Shown here piece after piece: positions 8,459 through 16,992 of a stretch of 64,000 bases of DNA. Every line of letters starts with the position of its first letter. The first letter of the stretch is position 1. Both the position numbers and the translations under genes were made by a program. The DNA is from CALAMC01 sp964459465 (GTDB lineage Bacteria; Zixibacteria; MSB-5A5; GN15; PGXB01), in contig CAYWLR010000008.1 in the NCBI GenBank assembly GCA_964459465.1, forward strand, positions 1 to 64,000, read 5' to 3'. The notes beneath the pieces are model-generated. The model was given only the letters and a program-made list of their open reading frames with translations. It made no database searches and was not told where the DNA came from.

Positions 8459-8944
8459 TTGGTTAAACGGGAAATGGAAGGTCTTGATTACGACGAGCGC
8501 GTAATCCACGTCAATCGTGTTGCCAAAGTCGTTAAGGGCGGACGCCGTTTCAGCTTCACGGCTCTCGTGGCCGTCGGCCAGAACAACGGCAAAGTCGGCG
8601 TCGGGCTGGGCAAGGCCTCGGAAGTGTCCGAAGCCATTCGTAAAGGTACCGAAGCCGCCCGCAAAAGCATGGTCGAGGTTACCCTGACCGCAGAAGGAAC
8701 TATCCCGCATCAGATTATCGGCAAATTCGGGGCCTCGCGGGTCGTTCTTATGCCGGCTTCGCCGGGAACCGGTGTTATCGCCGGCGGTCCGGTCCGAGCC
8801 GTCCTGGAATCGGCCGGAGTGCAGGACATCCTGACCAAAGCCCTGGGGAGCCGCAATCCGCACAATGTCGTCAAGGCAACCATGAACGGATTGCTCTCGC
8901 TGCGTTCCCGGGATGAACAGCTTAAATACCGGACACAGGGTTAG
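8459..8944 (+). CDS. rpsE: 30S ribosomal protein S5
   Basis: Decoding-fidelity protein of the mRNA entry channel. The start is taken as TTG at 8459 with GTGAGGT upstream; an ATG at 8474 (MEGLDYDE) is the alternative. INRVAKVVKGG-type sequence (here VNRVAKVVKGGRRFSF) and GKVGVGLGKASEVSEAIRK identify the family; the 161 residues are normal. Confidence 0.96.
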   Translation: MVKREMEGLDYDERVIHVNRVAKVVKGGRRFSFTALVAVGQNNGKVGVGLGKASEVSEAIRKGTEAARKSMVEVTLTAEGTIPHQIIGKFGASRVVLMPASPGTGVIAGGPVRAVLESAGVQDILTKALGSRNPHNVVKATMNGLLSLRSRDEQLKYRTQG

Positions 8945-8969
8945 GCCTGCGGCCGGACAGAGGACTGCC

Positions 8970-9155
8970 ATGGTGAAGCTAAAAGTTACACAGGTTAAAA
9001 GCACCATTAATTCCAAAGAGAATCATAAACGGACCATAAAGGCTCTGGGTCTCGGCAAATTGCATCGGACCGTGATCCATGACGATACCCCGCAAATCCG
9101 GGGCATGATTAAAACCGTCGAGCATCTGGTGAAATATGAAAAGGTGGATGAATAA
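8970..9155 (+). CDS. rpmD: 50S ribosomal protein L30
   Basis: Small large-subunit protein of 61 residues. The ATG at 8970 follows AGAGGAC and gives MVKLKVTQVKSTI; a longer frame starting at 8913 lies inside rpsE and is rejected. KALGLGKLHRTVIHDDTP is the L30 signature. Its TAA shares its last base with the rplO ATG. Confidence 0.95.
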   Translation: MVKLKVTQVKSTINSKENHKRTIKALGLGKLHRTVIHDDTPQIRGMIKTVEHLVKYEKVDE

Positions 9156-9607
9156 TGATTCCGTTAGCACTGAATGAACTGCACCCCGCCCCGGGTTCGC
9201 GCAAAAATCGCAAACGCGTCGGGCGCGGTCCGGGCAGCGGGCGCGGCAAGACGTCCGGGCGCGGACACAAAGGCCAGCGGGCCCGCTCCGGAGGCGTTGC
9301 GGTTATCCATAAATGGAAAGAAGGCGGCCAGATGCCGCTTCAGCGCCGTGTTCCGAAACGCGGTTTCACCAATATCTTCAGGGAAGAATTCCAGGTCGTG
9401 AATGTGACCGCGTTGAATAAATGTCAGCCGGGGGCAGTGACTCCCGAAACGATGATGAACTTGGGTCTGATCAAATCAACGCGCCGACCGGTTAAGATTC
9501 TGGGCGTGGGAACGCTGGAGAATGCCTTGCAGGTCAAGGCCTCCGCGTTTTCCAAAACCGCCAGGGAAAAGATCGAAGCCGCCGGCGGAAAAATTGAGGT
9601 GATCTAG
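9155..9607 (+). CDS. rplO: 50S ribosomal protein L15
   Basis: Late-assembling large-subunit protein of 150 residues. LNELHPAPGSRKNRKRVGRG, then GSGRGKTSGRGHKGQRARSG, form the Gly/Arg-rich N-terminal arm that threads into rRNA. It overlaps rpmD by one base at the start and secY by one base at the end, which suggests coupled translation. Confidence 0.98.
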   Translation: MIPLALNELHPAPGSRKNRKRVGRGPGSGRGKTSGRGHKGQRARSGGVAVIHKWKEGGQMPLQRRVPKRGFTNIFREEFQVVNVTALNKCQPGAVTPETMMNLGLIKSTRRPVKILGVGTLENALQVKASAFSKTAREKIEAAGGKIEVI

Positions 9608-10914
9608 TGTTAGGTACTTTCCAATCCATATTCAAGATAGAAGAACTGCGAAAAAGAATATTTTTCACGTTCGCCCTGCTGGTGGTTTATCGCATCGGCG
9701 GTCATATCCCGACACCGGGCGTCGACGGCTCCATGTTGTCGCAGGCCATGTCGGGCGATACCATTTTCGGCTTGCTGGACCTCTTTGCCGGAGGGGCTTT
9801 TTTGAAAGCCACCATCTTTGCTCTCGGCATCATGCCCTACATCTCCGCCTCGATTATGCTCCAGCTTCTGGGTGCCGTGGTTCCGTATCTGCAGAAACTT
9901 CAAAAGGAGGGGGAAGAAGGCCGACGCAAAATTACGCAATACACGCGTTATCTGACGGTTCTGATTTCTGCCCTGCAGGCTTTCGGAACCGCCCAGTTCT
10001 TAAGATCGATCGAATTGAATGGTGTGCCCATCGTCCACATGCCCTATGGTCAATTCGTGGGAATTACTGTCCTGACCTTTACCTGCGGGACTATCTTTAT
10101 AATGTGGCTCGGTGAACAGATTACCGAACGGGGTATCGGCAACGGGATATCGCTGATCATTTTCATCGGTATCGTGGCCCGCTTCCCTGATGCCGTCGTC
10201 GAAGAAGTCCAATACTTGTGGTATGGCACGCGTTCCATTTTTACGGAAGCCGTTATGATTGCCCTCATGCTCGGCGTCATCGCGGCCGTCATTCTGGTCA
10301 CTCGCGGTCAACGCAAGGTGCCGGTGCAGTATCCCAAGCGGATTGTCGGACGGCGCGTTTATGGCGGCGCTACGACTCATTTGCCGCTGTCGGTTAACTC
10401 GGCCGGCGTTATCCCGATCATCTTTGCCCAGTCGATCATGTTTCTGCCGGCCACCGTTCAACAGCTGTTCCCCAATGTCGACTGGATTGCCAATATTGTG
10501 ACCAACTTCCTCGCCCCCGGCGGGTTCAGCTATTCGATCGTCTACGGGTTGATTATCGTATTCTTCGCCTACTTTTACACGGCCATCGTCTTCAACCCGA
10601 TTGACATCGCCGACAATATGCGGAAAAATGGCGGATTTATCCCCGGGATCAGACCGGGCAAAAGGACGGCCGAACACATCGAGCGTATCCTTACCCGTAT
10701 CACGCTTCCGGGTGCCATCTTTTTTGCGTGTATCGCCATCCTGCCGTGGGTGTTAATCGCTCAACTTGAAGTCAACTATTTCTTCGGCGGCACCGGTCTT
10801 CTGATCGTGGTCGGCGTCGCCCTCGATACATTGCAGCAGATTGAATCGCACCTGCTGATGCGACATTATGACGGTTTCATGAAAAAAGGCCGTATACGTG
10901 GGAGATCGTACTGA
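9607..10914 (+). CDS. secY: protein translocase channel subunit SecY
   Basis: Core of the inner-membrane Sec channel. The 435 residues show about ten hydrophobic segments. Landmarks are YRIGGHIPTPGVD before the plug region, LGIMPYISASIMLQLL, GNGISLIIFIGIV, and NPIDIADNMRKNGGFIPGIRPG in the late cytosolic loop. The start is GTG, overlapping the rplO stop; the stop overlaps adk by one base. SecY in the spc operon is the standard bacterial arrangement. Confidence 0.98.
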   Translation: MLGTFQSIFKIEELRKRIFFTFALLVVYRIGGHIPTPGVDGSMLSQAMSGDTIFGLLDLFAGGAFLKATIFALGIMPYISASIMLQLLGAVVPYLQKLQKEGEEGRRKITQYTRYLTVLISALQAFGTAQFLRSIELNGVPIVHMPYGQFVGITVLTFTCGTIFIMWLGEQITERGIGNGISLIIFIGIVARFPDAVVEEVQYLWYGTRSIFTEAVMIALMLGVIAAVILVTRGQRKVPVQYPKRIVGRRVYGGATTHLPLSVNSAGVIPIIFAQSIMFLPATVQQLFPNVDWIANIVTNFLAPGGFSYSIVYGLIIVFFAYFYTAIVFNPIDIADNMRKNGGFIPGIRPGKRTAEHIERILTRITLPGAIFFACIAILPWVLIAQLEVNYFFGGTGLLIVVGVALDTLQQIESHLLMRHYDGFMKKGRIRGRSY

Positions 10915-11564
10915 TGAATTTCGTCTTTCTGGGACCTCCGGGGTCGGGCAAGGGAACACAGGCCAAGCGGGTTTGTGAGAAAAAGAAGATATTGCATCTG
11001 TCGACCGGCGACGTTTTGCGCGAAGCTGTTAAAAACGGTACCGAGCTGGGAAAAAAGGCCAAAGCCTATATGGAAGCCGGAGACCTTGTCCCCGATACCC
11101 TGATTGTCGGTATTATCGAAGACAAGCTCAAATCGGGGGCGCTGGACAACGGTTTCGTGCTGGACGGTTTCCCTCGGACAGTACCCCAGGCCCGGGCCCT
11201 GAAAAACATGTTCGTCGCCAACAAAAAGCGAATCGATGCGGCGATATTGCTCGATGTGCCCGATGAGGAAGTGGTCAAACGCCTGTCGGGAAGGTTCACC
11301 TGCCCGGTTTGCGGAGCGATGTACAATTATCCCAATAATATGCCCAAAAAGGAAGGCGTCTGCGACAAGGATGGCGAAAAACTGATTCGTCGCCCCGATG
11401 ATGAAGAGTCGGTGGTACGCAATCGCCTCGATGTTTATAAACAGCAGACGGAACCGATCGTCGATTTTTATCGTAAAGAGTCCATATTACGAGAGGTTAC
11501 CGCCTTGGGATCGATTGACTCGATTACGACATCGGTCCTGAAGATAATGGAAGAAGCGCGATAG
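10914..11564 (+). CDS. adk: adenylate kinase, zinc-lid type
   Basis: Interconverts ATP, AMP and ADP. It has 216 residues with the P-loop GPPGSGKGTQA at 8-18, AMP-binding FVLDGFPRT near 81-89, and a long LID. The LID holds Cys130, Cys133, Cys150 and Asp153, the Cys-Cys-Cys-Asp zinc pattern also known from Gram-positive enzymes. The secY-adk-map order is conserved in many bacteria. Confidence 0.97.
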   Translation: MNFVFLGPPGSGKGTQAKRVCEKKKILHLSTGDVLREAVKNGTELGKKAKAYMEAGDLVPDTLIVGIIEDKLKSGALDNGFVLDGFPRTVPQARALKNMFVANKKRIDAAILLDVPDEEVVKRLSGRFTCPVCGAMYNYPNNMPKKEGVCDKDGEKLIRRPDDEESVVRNRLDVYKQQTEPIVDFYRKESILREVTALGSIDSITTSVLKIMEEAR

Positions 11565-11566
11565 GG

Positions 11567-12313
11567 TTGATAATTATTAAAACAGATGCGCAGATTGAAA
11601 TCATGCGAAAGGCCGGAAAAATAGTGGCCGAAACGTTGGACCTGATTGAAAGCAAAATAAAGCCGGGAATGAGAACCTTGGATATTGACAAAATGGCCGA
11701 AGATTATATAATCTCCCGCAGGGCGATTCCCGCTTTTAAGGGTTATCACGGTTTTCCGGCGGCGACCTGTATCTCCATTGATGAGGAAGTCGTCCATGGT
11801 ATTCCCGGAGAGCGGCGCTTGGTCGAAGGCCAGCTGGTTTCGGTTGACCTGGGGACGATATATGGCGGTTATTATGGCGATGCCGCTCGGACTTTTGCAA
11901 TTGGAGAAATTTCCGAAGAAAAACGGCGCCTGATGAATGTGACCCGGGATTGTCTGGATGCCGCTATCGCCAAAGTTCGGAGTGGAATCAAATTGGGCGA
12001 AATATCGCATGCCGTTCAGACGACCGCCGAAAAGGCCGGTTTTTCGGTCGTAAGAGACATGGTTGGCCATGGTATCGGTCGGGCCATGCACGAGGACCCG
12101 CAAATACCGAATTACGGGCATCCCGATGTCGGACCGGTCCTTGAAAAAGGCATGGTCCTGGCAATCGAGCCCATGGTTAACATCGGCGATTATAAGGTGA
12201 CACAGAAAGCCGATGGCTGGACCATTGTTACCGCCGACGGTTCTCCTTCGGCGCATTTTGAGCACAGTGTGGCCGTCACCAATGACGGTTGCGAGATTTT
12301 GACAACCGTGTAA
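11567..12313 (+). CDS. map: type I methionine aminopeptidase
   Basis: Removes the initiator methionine from new proteins. It has 248 residues. The TTG at 11567 aligns with the usual IKT..I..MR N-terminus, whereas the ATG at 11603 would truncate it. Metal ligands lie in VSVDLGTIYGGYYGDAART (two Asp), GHGIGRAMHEDP (His), AIEPM (Glu) and HFEHSV (Glu). It follows adk after two bases. Confidence 0.96.
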   Translation: MIIIKTDAQIEIMRKAGKIVAETLDLIESKIKPGMRTLDIDKMAEDYIISRRAIPAFKGYHGFPAATCISIDEEVVHGIPGERRLVEGQLVSVDLGTIYGGYYGDAARTFAIGEISEEKRRLMNVTRDCLDAAIAKVRSGIKLGEISHAVQTTAEKAGFSVVRDMVGHGIGRAMHEDPQIPNYGHPDVGPVLEKGMVLAIEPMVNIGDYKVTQKADGWTIVTADGSPSAHFEHSVAVTNDGCEILTTV

Positions 12314-12325
12314 CGACAGGAGATT

Positions 12326-12544
12326 ATGGCCAAGGAAGAAACAATACAGGTTGAAGGAAAAGTTCTGGAGCCGCTCCCGAACGCGATGTTCAAGGTGGAA
12401 CTTGACAACGGCCATGTTGTTTTGGCCCATATATCCGGCAAGATGCGCATGCACTTTATTAAAATTCTCCCGGGCGATCGGGTCACGTTGGAGCTATCGC
12501 CTTATGACCTGACGCGCGGCAGAATTATTTATAGATACAAGTGA
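12326..12544 (+). CDS. infA: translation initiation factor IF-1
   Basis: OB-fold factor that occupies the A site during initiation. At 72 residues it has the exact family length. VEGKVLEPLPNAMFKVEL and AHISGKMRMHFIKILPGDRV are the standard IF-1 sequence. A good AGGAG ribosome binding site precedes it. Confidence 0.98.
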   Translation: MAKEETIQVEGKVLEPLPNAMFKVELDNGHVVLAHISGKMRMHFIKILPGDRVTLELSPYDLTRGRIIYRYK

Positions 12545-12573
12545 ACGCGGGTTCCTGCTGAAAGGATAAAATA

Positions 12574-12690
12574 ATGAAAGTACAATCATCGGTTAAAAAG
12601 CGTTGTGAGCACTGCAAGATTATCCGGCGCAAAGGCGTTATCCGGGTCATTTGCAGCAAGAACCCCAATCATAAACAACGGCAGGGGTAA
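12574..12690 (+). CDS. rpmJ: 50S ribosomal protein L36
   Basis: Very small zinc-binding protein of 38 residues. It reads MKVQSSVKKRCEHCKIIRRK at the start and ends NPNHKQRQG. Cys11, Cys14, Cys27 and His33 form the zinc site of the C+ form. It sits between infA and rpsM, its normal place, with an AAAGGA ribosome binding site. Confidence 0.97.
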   Translation: MKVQSSVKKRCEHCKIIRRKGVIRVICSKNPNHKQRQG

Positions 12691-12715
12691 AGGTTTTTTA
12701 TAATAGGAGGTTACT

Positions 12716-13099
12716 TTGGCACGTATTGCTGGTGTCGATTTACCTAAAGACAAGCGGATCGAAATAGGTCTGACATATATTTACGGGATCGGGGTGACGT
12801 CTTCCCATAAAATTCTGGCCAAAACCGGAGTTAATCCTGATACCCGCGTCAACAAACTGACCGAAGAAGAAATCGCCAAGCTTCGCAGCGTTATTGAAAA
12901 CGATTTCAAGGTCGAAGGGTCGCTTCGCAGTGAAGTGCAAATGAACATAAAGCGCCTGATAGATATCGGTTCCTATCGCGGCTTGCGCCATCGGCGCGGT
13001 CTGCCGGTACGCGGCCAGCGGACCAAAACCAATGCCCGTACCCGCAAGGGACCCAAGCGCACCGTGGCCGGAAAGAAGAAGACACCCGCCAAGAAATAA
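12716..13099 (+). CDS. rpsM: 30S ribosomal protein S13
   Basis: Head protein that contacts P-site tRNA and the large subunit. The start is TTG at 12716 behind a strong TAGGAGG. ARIAGVDLPKDKRIEIGLTY and GSYRGLRHRRGLPVRGQRT are diagnostic, followed by the basic C-terminal tail that touches tRNA. 127 residues. Confidence 0.97.
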   Translation: MARIAGVDLPKDKRIEIGLTYIYGIGVTSSHKILAKTGVNPDTRVNKLTEEEIAKLRSVIENDFKVEGSLRSEVQMNIKRLIDIGSYRGLRHRRGLPVRGQRTKTNARTRKGPKRTVAGKKKTPAKK

Positions 13100-13121
13100 T
13101 TATTTTTAACGAGGATAGATT

Positions 13122-13520
13122 GTGGCAGAACAACCCAAGAAAAAACCAAAAACGAAGAAAAAGCTGGGTAAAATTGACCCCAACGGAATTGCCCATATCA
13201 AGGCAACTTTTAACAATACGGTGGTAACCATAACCGATATGAGCGGCAGAGCTCTGTCCTGGGCTTCGGCCGGGACGGTCGGCTTCAAAGGGTCGAAAAA
13301 ATCGACGCCGTTCGCGGCTCAACAGGCGGCCAGCAATTCCGCCCGGGAAGCCAAGGAACTGGGTATTCGCAAGGTGGAAGTCTGGGTGAAAGGCCCGGGG
13401 TCGGGCCGTGAGGCGGCGATACGCTCTCTGTCGGCATCGGGACTGGATATCACGGCCATTAAAGACGTGACGCCGATTCCGCATAACGGCTGCCGTCCGC
13501 CAAAACGCCGCCGGGTGTAG
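13122..13520 (+). CDS. rpsK: 30S ribosomal protein S11
   Basis: Platform protein of the small subunit. The start is GTG at 13122 after GAGGAT. HIKATFNNTVVTITDMSG, KSTPFAAQQAA and the C-terminal DVTPIPHNGCRPPKRRRV are exact family landmarks. 132 residues. Confidence 0.98.
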   Translation: MAEQPKKKPKTKKKLGKIDPNGIAHIKATFNNTVVTITDMSGRALSWASAGTVGFKGSKKSTPFAAQQAASNSAREAKELGIRKVEVWVKGPGSGREAAIRSLSASGLDITAIKDVTPIPHNGCRPPKRRRV

Positions 13521-13566
13521 TTCCCTTAAGCAGAATAGTAAGTTGTAATTATATATAGGAGTCTAA

Positions 13567-14196
13567 ATGGCACGATATCGTGATGCCAACTGCAAACTTT
13601 GTCGCCGTGAAGGTGAAAAGCTGTTTTTGAAAGGGCATCGTTGTTTTTCCGACAAATGCGCTTTCGAAAGACGGGCTTTTGCCCCCGGACAACACGGGCA
13701 AAGTTCACGGTATAAAATATCCAACTATGGAAAGCAGTTGCGGGAAAAACAGAAAGTCCGTCGGTCATACGGTCTGCTGGAAAAACAGTTCCGGCTTTAT
13801 TACCAGATGGCCGATCGCAAGGTGGGCGTAACCGGTGAAACCCTCCTGCAGTTACTGGAATGCCGGCTGGATAACCTGGTCTATCGACTGGGCTTTGCCC
13901 CGTCGCGTAAATCGGCCCGGCAGCTGGTCAGACACCGTCACTTTGAGGTCAATGGGCATGTGGTCGATATACCTTCGTTTCATATCAAACCCAATGACCT
14001 GATCAAAGTGCGGGAGAAGTCTAAAAAGCTGGATATCATTCATTCGTCTCTTAAAGACATGGGCCAGACCAGTGACCTGGGCTGGTTGACCGTTAATAAA
14101 GCGGCCCTGGAAGGCCAGTTGCTCGAGGTTCCGAAACGTCAGGATATCCCGACCACCGCCAACGAGCAGTTGATCGTGGAACTATACTCTAAGTAG
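13567..14196 (+). CDS. rpsD: 30S ribosomal protein S4, zinc-binding type
   Basis: Primary 16S rRNA-binding protein with an S4 RNA-binding domain (ECRLDNLVYRLGFAPSRKSA, then RQLVRHRHFEVNG). Cys9, Cys12, Cys26 and Cys31 near the N-terminus form the zinc site of C+ S4 proteins. 209 residues. It is followed by rpoA as in most bacteria. Confidence 0.97.
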   Translation: MARYRDANCKLCRREGEKLFLKGHRCFSDKCAFERRAFAPGQHGQSSRYKISNYGKQLREKQKVRRSYGLLEKQFRLYYQMADRKVGVTGETLLQLLECRLDNLVYRLGFAPSRKSARQLVRHRHFEVNGHVVDIPSFHIKPNDLIKVREKSKKLDIIHSSLKDMGQTSDLGWLTVNKAALEGQLLEVPKRQDIPTTANEQLIVELYSK

Positions 14197-14231
14197 CAGG
14201 AAATTTAAAGCCTGTTGGGAGGCTTATTTTT

Positions 14232-15218
14232 ATGAAGTGGAAAAGTCTGACAATGCCGAAAGAGATCGTGTCCGATCAATCCTCGGCCAGCGAGAATTAT
14301 TCTCGTTTCATAATCGAACCTCTTGAGAGGGGGTTTGGCGTGACGCTCGGAAACGCCTTGCGGCGGGTCCTGCTGTCTTCAATTCAGGGTGCCGCCGTGG
14401 TTTCCATAAGGATCGTGGGGGCCTTGCATGAATTCGAGACCATCGACGGTCTTTATGAAGATGTCACGCAATTGATTCTTAATATCAAGCAGATGCGCCT
14501 GCGGCTGCATGCCGATGAAATGCGCACGCTGGTCTTCACGACCAACAAGAAAGGCAAAATTACCGCCGGCATGTTTGCCACCAGTGCCGATGTGGAAGTC
14601 ATGAATCCGGATCTTTATATCTGCGAACTGGTCGAGGACCGCGAGTTGCAGATCGAACTCGACGTCGATTCGGGGCAATCCTACCATCTGGCCGAAGCCA
14701 ATAAGCGGCCGGACGCACCGGTTGGAACCATCTTTATCGATGCCTTGTTTTCCCCGGTCATAAAGGTCAATTTCGAAGTCGAAAATACGCGTGTCGGACA
14801 ACGCACCGACTATGACAAACTGATTCTGGAAATCACGACCGATGGCTCCATTACGCCGGAAGACGCCCTTTCTTTTGCCGCCAAACTGCTTAAAGATCAT
14901 TTGCAATTGTTTATCAATATCGATGAGGATTTCGTCGTTGAAGATGAACCGGTCGAGGATGAGGAAACCGTCCGCATCCGGCAACTTTTGAAAACACGGG
15001 TCGATGAACTGGAGCTTTCCGTTCGTTCATCCAATTGCCTGCGCGCGGCCAACATTCAAACCCTGGCCGATCTGGTATCGAAGACGGAGTCGGAAATGCT
15101 CAAATACCGCAATTTCGGCCGCAAATCTCTCAACGAATTGAACGCCATTCTCGATGAACTTAATTTATCCTTTGGAATGGATATCTCCAAGTTTTTGGAG
15201 CCAGCCGAAGCCAAATAA
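14232..15218 (+). CDS. rpoA: RNA polymerase alpha subunit
   Basis: Assembles the polymerase core and binds UP elements and activators. The N-terminal domain shows RFIIEPLERGFGVTLGNALR and RRVLLSSIQGAAV. The C-terminal domain, after an acidic linker near residue 240, contains ELSVRSSNCLRAANIQTLAD and NFGRKSLNELNAIL, the helix-hairpin-helix region. 328 residues is normal. Confidence 0.98.
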   Translation: MKWKSLTMPKEIVSDQSSASENYSRFIIEPLERGFGVTLGNALRRVLLSSIQGAAVVSIRIVGALHEFETIDGLYEDVTQLILNIKQMRLRLHADEMRTLVFTTNKKGKITAGMFATSADVEVMNPDLYICELVEDRELQIELDVDSGQSYHLAEANKRPDAPVGTIFIDALFSPVIKVNFEVENTRVGQRTDYDKLILEITTDGSITPEDALSFAAKLLKDHLQLFINIDEDFVVEDEPVEDEETVRIRQLLKTRVDELELSVRSSNCLRAANIQTLADLVSKTESEMLKYRNFGRKSLNELNAILDELNLSFGMDISKFLEPAEAK

Positions 15219-15232
15219 GATAGGGTATTGTA

Positions 15233-15706
15233 ATGCGACATCAGGTAAAAACCAGGAAATTGGGCAAAACCAAACCGCATCGGGAAGCGATGCTCGCCAA
15301 TATGGCTACTTCGCTTTTGGCCCATCGGACCATCCGAACCACCGAGCCCAAGGCCAAAGAACTTCGGCGCATGGTTGACCGTCTTATAACGATTGCCAAG
15401 AAAGACACGCTGGCGGCTCGGCGCCATGTTGGAGAGTCGATCAAAGATAAAGCGGTCGTCAAAAAGCTGTTCAGCGAAATCGTTCCCCAGTTTAAAGATC
15501 GGCCGTCCGGTTATACACGTGTCTTGCGAGTGGGCTTCCGCCGCGGCGACGCCGCCATGGTAACTATGGTGGAACTTCTGACTGAAAAACCGAAAGTCGA
15601 TGAGGATACCAAGAAAGCCTCCAAACGCAAAGCCAAGGCGGGTTCAAGAGCAAAGACCAAAGCCAAGGAAAAAGAGAAAGCCGAAACCGAAGCCAAAGCC
15701 GAATAA
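15233..15706 (+). CDS. rplQ: 50S ribosomal protein L17 with charged tail
   Basis: Last gene of the superoperon. Residues 1-118 are a normal L17 (MRHQVKTRKLGKTKPHREAM, then LLAHRTIRTTEPKAKELR, then YTRVLRVGFRRGDAA). Residues 119-157 are a Lys/Ala/Glu-rich tail ending KAETEAKAE. A strong terminator follows 22 bases after the stop. Confidence 0.96.
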   Translation: MRHQVKTRKLGKTKPHREAMLANMATSLLAHRTIRTTEPKAKELRRMVDRLITIAKKDTLAARRHVGESIKDKAVVKKLFSEIVPQFKDRPSGYTRVLRVGFRRGDAAMVTMVELLTEKPKVDEDTKKASKRKAKAGSRAKTKAKEKEKAETEAKAE

Positions 15707-15728
15707 TTCGATTATATTTGCCAATCAT

Positions 15729-15759
15729 AAAAGACCGCCGATTTCAGGCGGTCTTTTTT
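15729..15759 (+). terminator. Rho-independent terminator of the ribosomal cluster
   Basis: A perfect 11 bp stem (15729-15739 with 15747-15757), a 7-base loop and a run of T. The core of the stem is GACCGCC/GGCGGTC. It lies just downstream of rplQ and ends the long ribosomal transcript. Confidence 0.93.
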
Positions 15760-15913
15760 ATTGCAAAAAGGCGTTGCCATTACCCCGGCGATTATATATA
15801 CTTTTTAAACATTAAACACTCGGATTATATATGCCGGGTAATAAATTGTCGGTTAATGATTTATTCATCAAATATCACGGGCCGTTCCTGGGCCGAAATT
15901 GAAGAGGAGAGTT

Positions 15914-16288
15914 ATGTCGGAACAACGCAAAGGATTATCCAGGGGCTGTATGGTGGCTCTGATCATCGTCGGGGTCCTGGTCGTCATTTTGATTGCCACC
16001 ATGATCGTTTGTTATATCTATAAAGATGAACTTGTCGGATTCGGTCTTGAGAAAATGACCGAAGCCGCTTCGATGGAAATCAAGAAGGATTTGCCCGAAG
16101 GCTATACTGCCGACGGCGTCGATTCATTGATGGTTGAATTCAGGACAGCCTTCAAGGAAAATAAAATCGACCAGAATGAACTGCAGGAAATTACGTCCAG
16201 TTTGCAGGATTTAATGAAAGAAGGGAAGTACACTCCTGAAAAAGGCAAAGAATTCCTCGAAATGGTACGAACGGCTATCGAAGAGTAA
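15914..16288 (+). CDS. small single-span membrane protein, unknown function
   Basis: 124 residues starting at the ATG behind GAGGAGA; an upstream in-frame TTG at 15899 would place the ribosome binding site inside the gene. One strong transmembrane segment lies at about residues 15-36 (MVALIIVGVLVVILIATMIV), followed by a helical, charged domain of about 85 residues. No family is recognised. It is the first gene after the ribosomal terminator and precedes plsY by 56 bases. Confidence 0.75.
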   Translation: MSEQRKGLSRGCMVALIIVGVLVVILIATMIVCYIYKDELVGFGLEKMTEAASMEIKKDLPEGYTADGVDSLMVEFRTAFKENKIDQNELQEITSSLQDLMKEGKYTPEKGKEFLEMVRTAIEE

Positions 16289-16344
16289 TGATGGTGATGA
16301 CATGGTTCAGGGCTTAACCTGACATACCATAATGGGATGAACAT

Positions 16345-16992
16345 TTGATTGATCTGATTTTAATATTTTGGGGCTACCTGTTGGGATCGATTCCTTTTGG
16401 GTTGTTGGTTCCGAAAATGTATGGCATCGCCGACATCCGAAAACACGGTTCCGGCAATATCGGCGCCACCAATGTCATGAGGACTCTCGACGTTGTCCCG
16501 GGGCTTTTGGTTATGGCCGGGGACGTCGGCAAAGGCATTGCGGCGGTGCTGGCCGCATCCATATTGGGGGGGCGTTTATTAGCGCCGGAAATAATCTGTC
16601 TTTTGACCGGTCTGGCCGCCGTTATTGGTCATATCTTCCCAATCTTTTTAAAATTCAAAGGCGGCAAAGGGGTTAACACCGCGCTTGGTGTAATGATTAT
16701 GCTTTTGCCGCTGGCGGCTTTATCCGGTCTGGCATCTTTTATTGTAACGGTCTTGATTTCCCGATATATATCGCTCGGCTCGATGATTGCCTCGCTGGTT
16801 TTCTTTGCCGTCGTTCTAGCTGGCTATCTGACAGATTTTATGAACGTCCCGTTGTCCTATTTGATCGTCGCCGCAATCATCCCGGTTCTCATTATTGGAG
16901 CCCACCGCTCGAATATTAAACGCCTTGTAAACGGTTCGGAAAATCGGTTCAGCCTTCGCGCCAAACACAAGGAGGCGGGGTCACATGTCTGA
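16345..16992 (+). CDS. plsY: acyl-phosphate:glycerol-3-phosphate acyltransferase PlsY
   Basis: Integral membrane enzyme that makes lysophosphatidic acid from acyl-phosphate and glycerol-3-phosphate, the first step of phospholipid synthesis. Landmarks are YLLGSIPFGLL, the KHGSGNIGATNVMR loop and KFKGGKGVNTALG. The start is TTG; 215 residues. The end overlaps gpsA by 8 bases; GpsA supplies the glycerol-3-phosphate substrate, so the pair forms a lipid operon. Confidence 0.95.
   Translation: MIDLILIFWGYLLGSIPFGLLVPKMYGIADIRKHGSGNIGATNVMRTLDVVPGLLVMAGDVGKGIAAVLAASILGGRLLAPEIICLLTGLAAVIGHIFPIFLKFKGGKGVNTALGVMIMLLPLAALSGLASFIVTVLISRYISLGSMIASLVFFAVVLAGYLTDFMNVPLSYLIVAAIIPVLIIGAHRSNIKRLVNGSENRFSLRAKHKEAGSHV

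Noticed and set aside
10000..10677. Minus-strand 225-codon frame in secY
   Set aside because: It lies opposite a certain gene, has no ribosome binding site or family match, and follows the codon pattern of secY.
11468..12454. Minus-strand 328-codon frame across map and infA
   Set aside because: Shadow of well-identified genes on the + strand; sequence looks random as protein.
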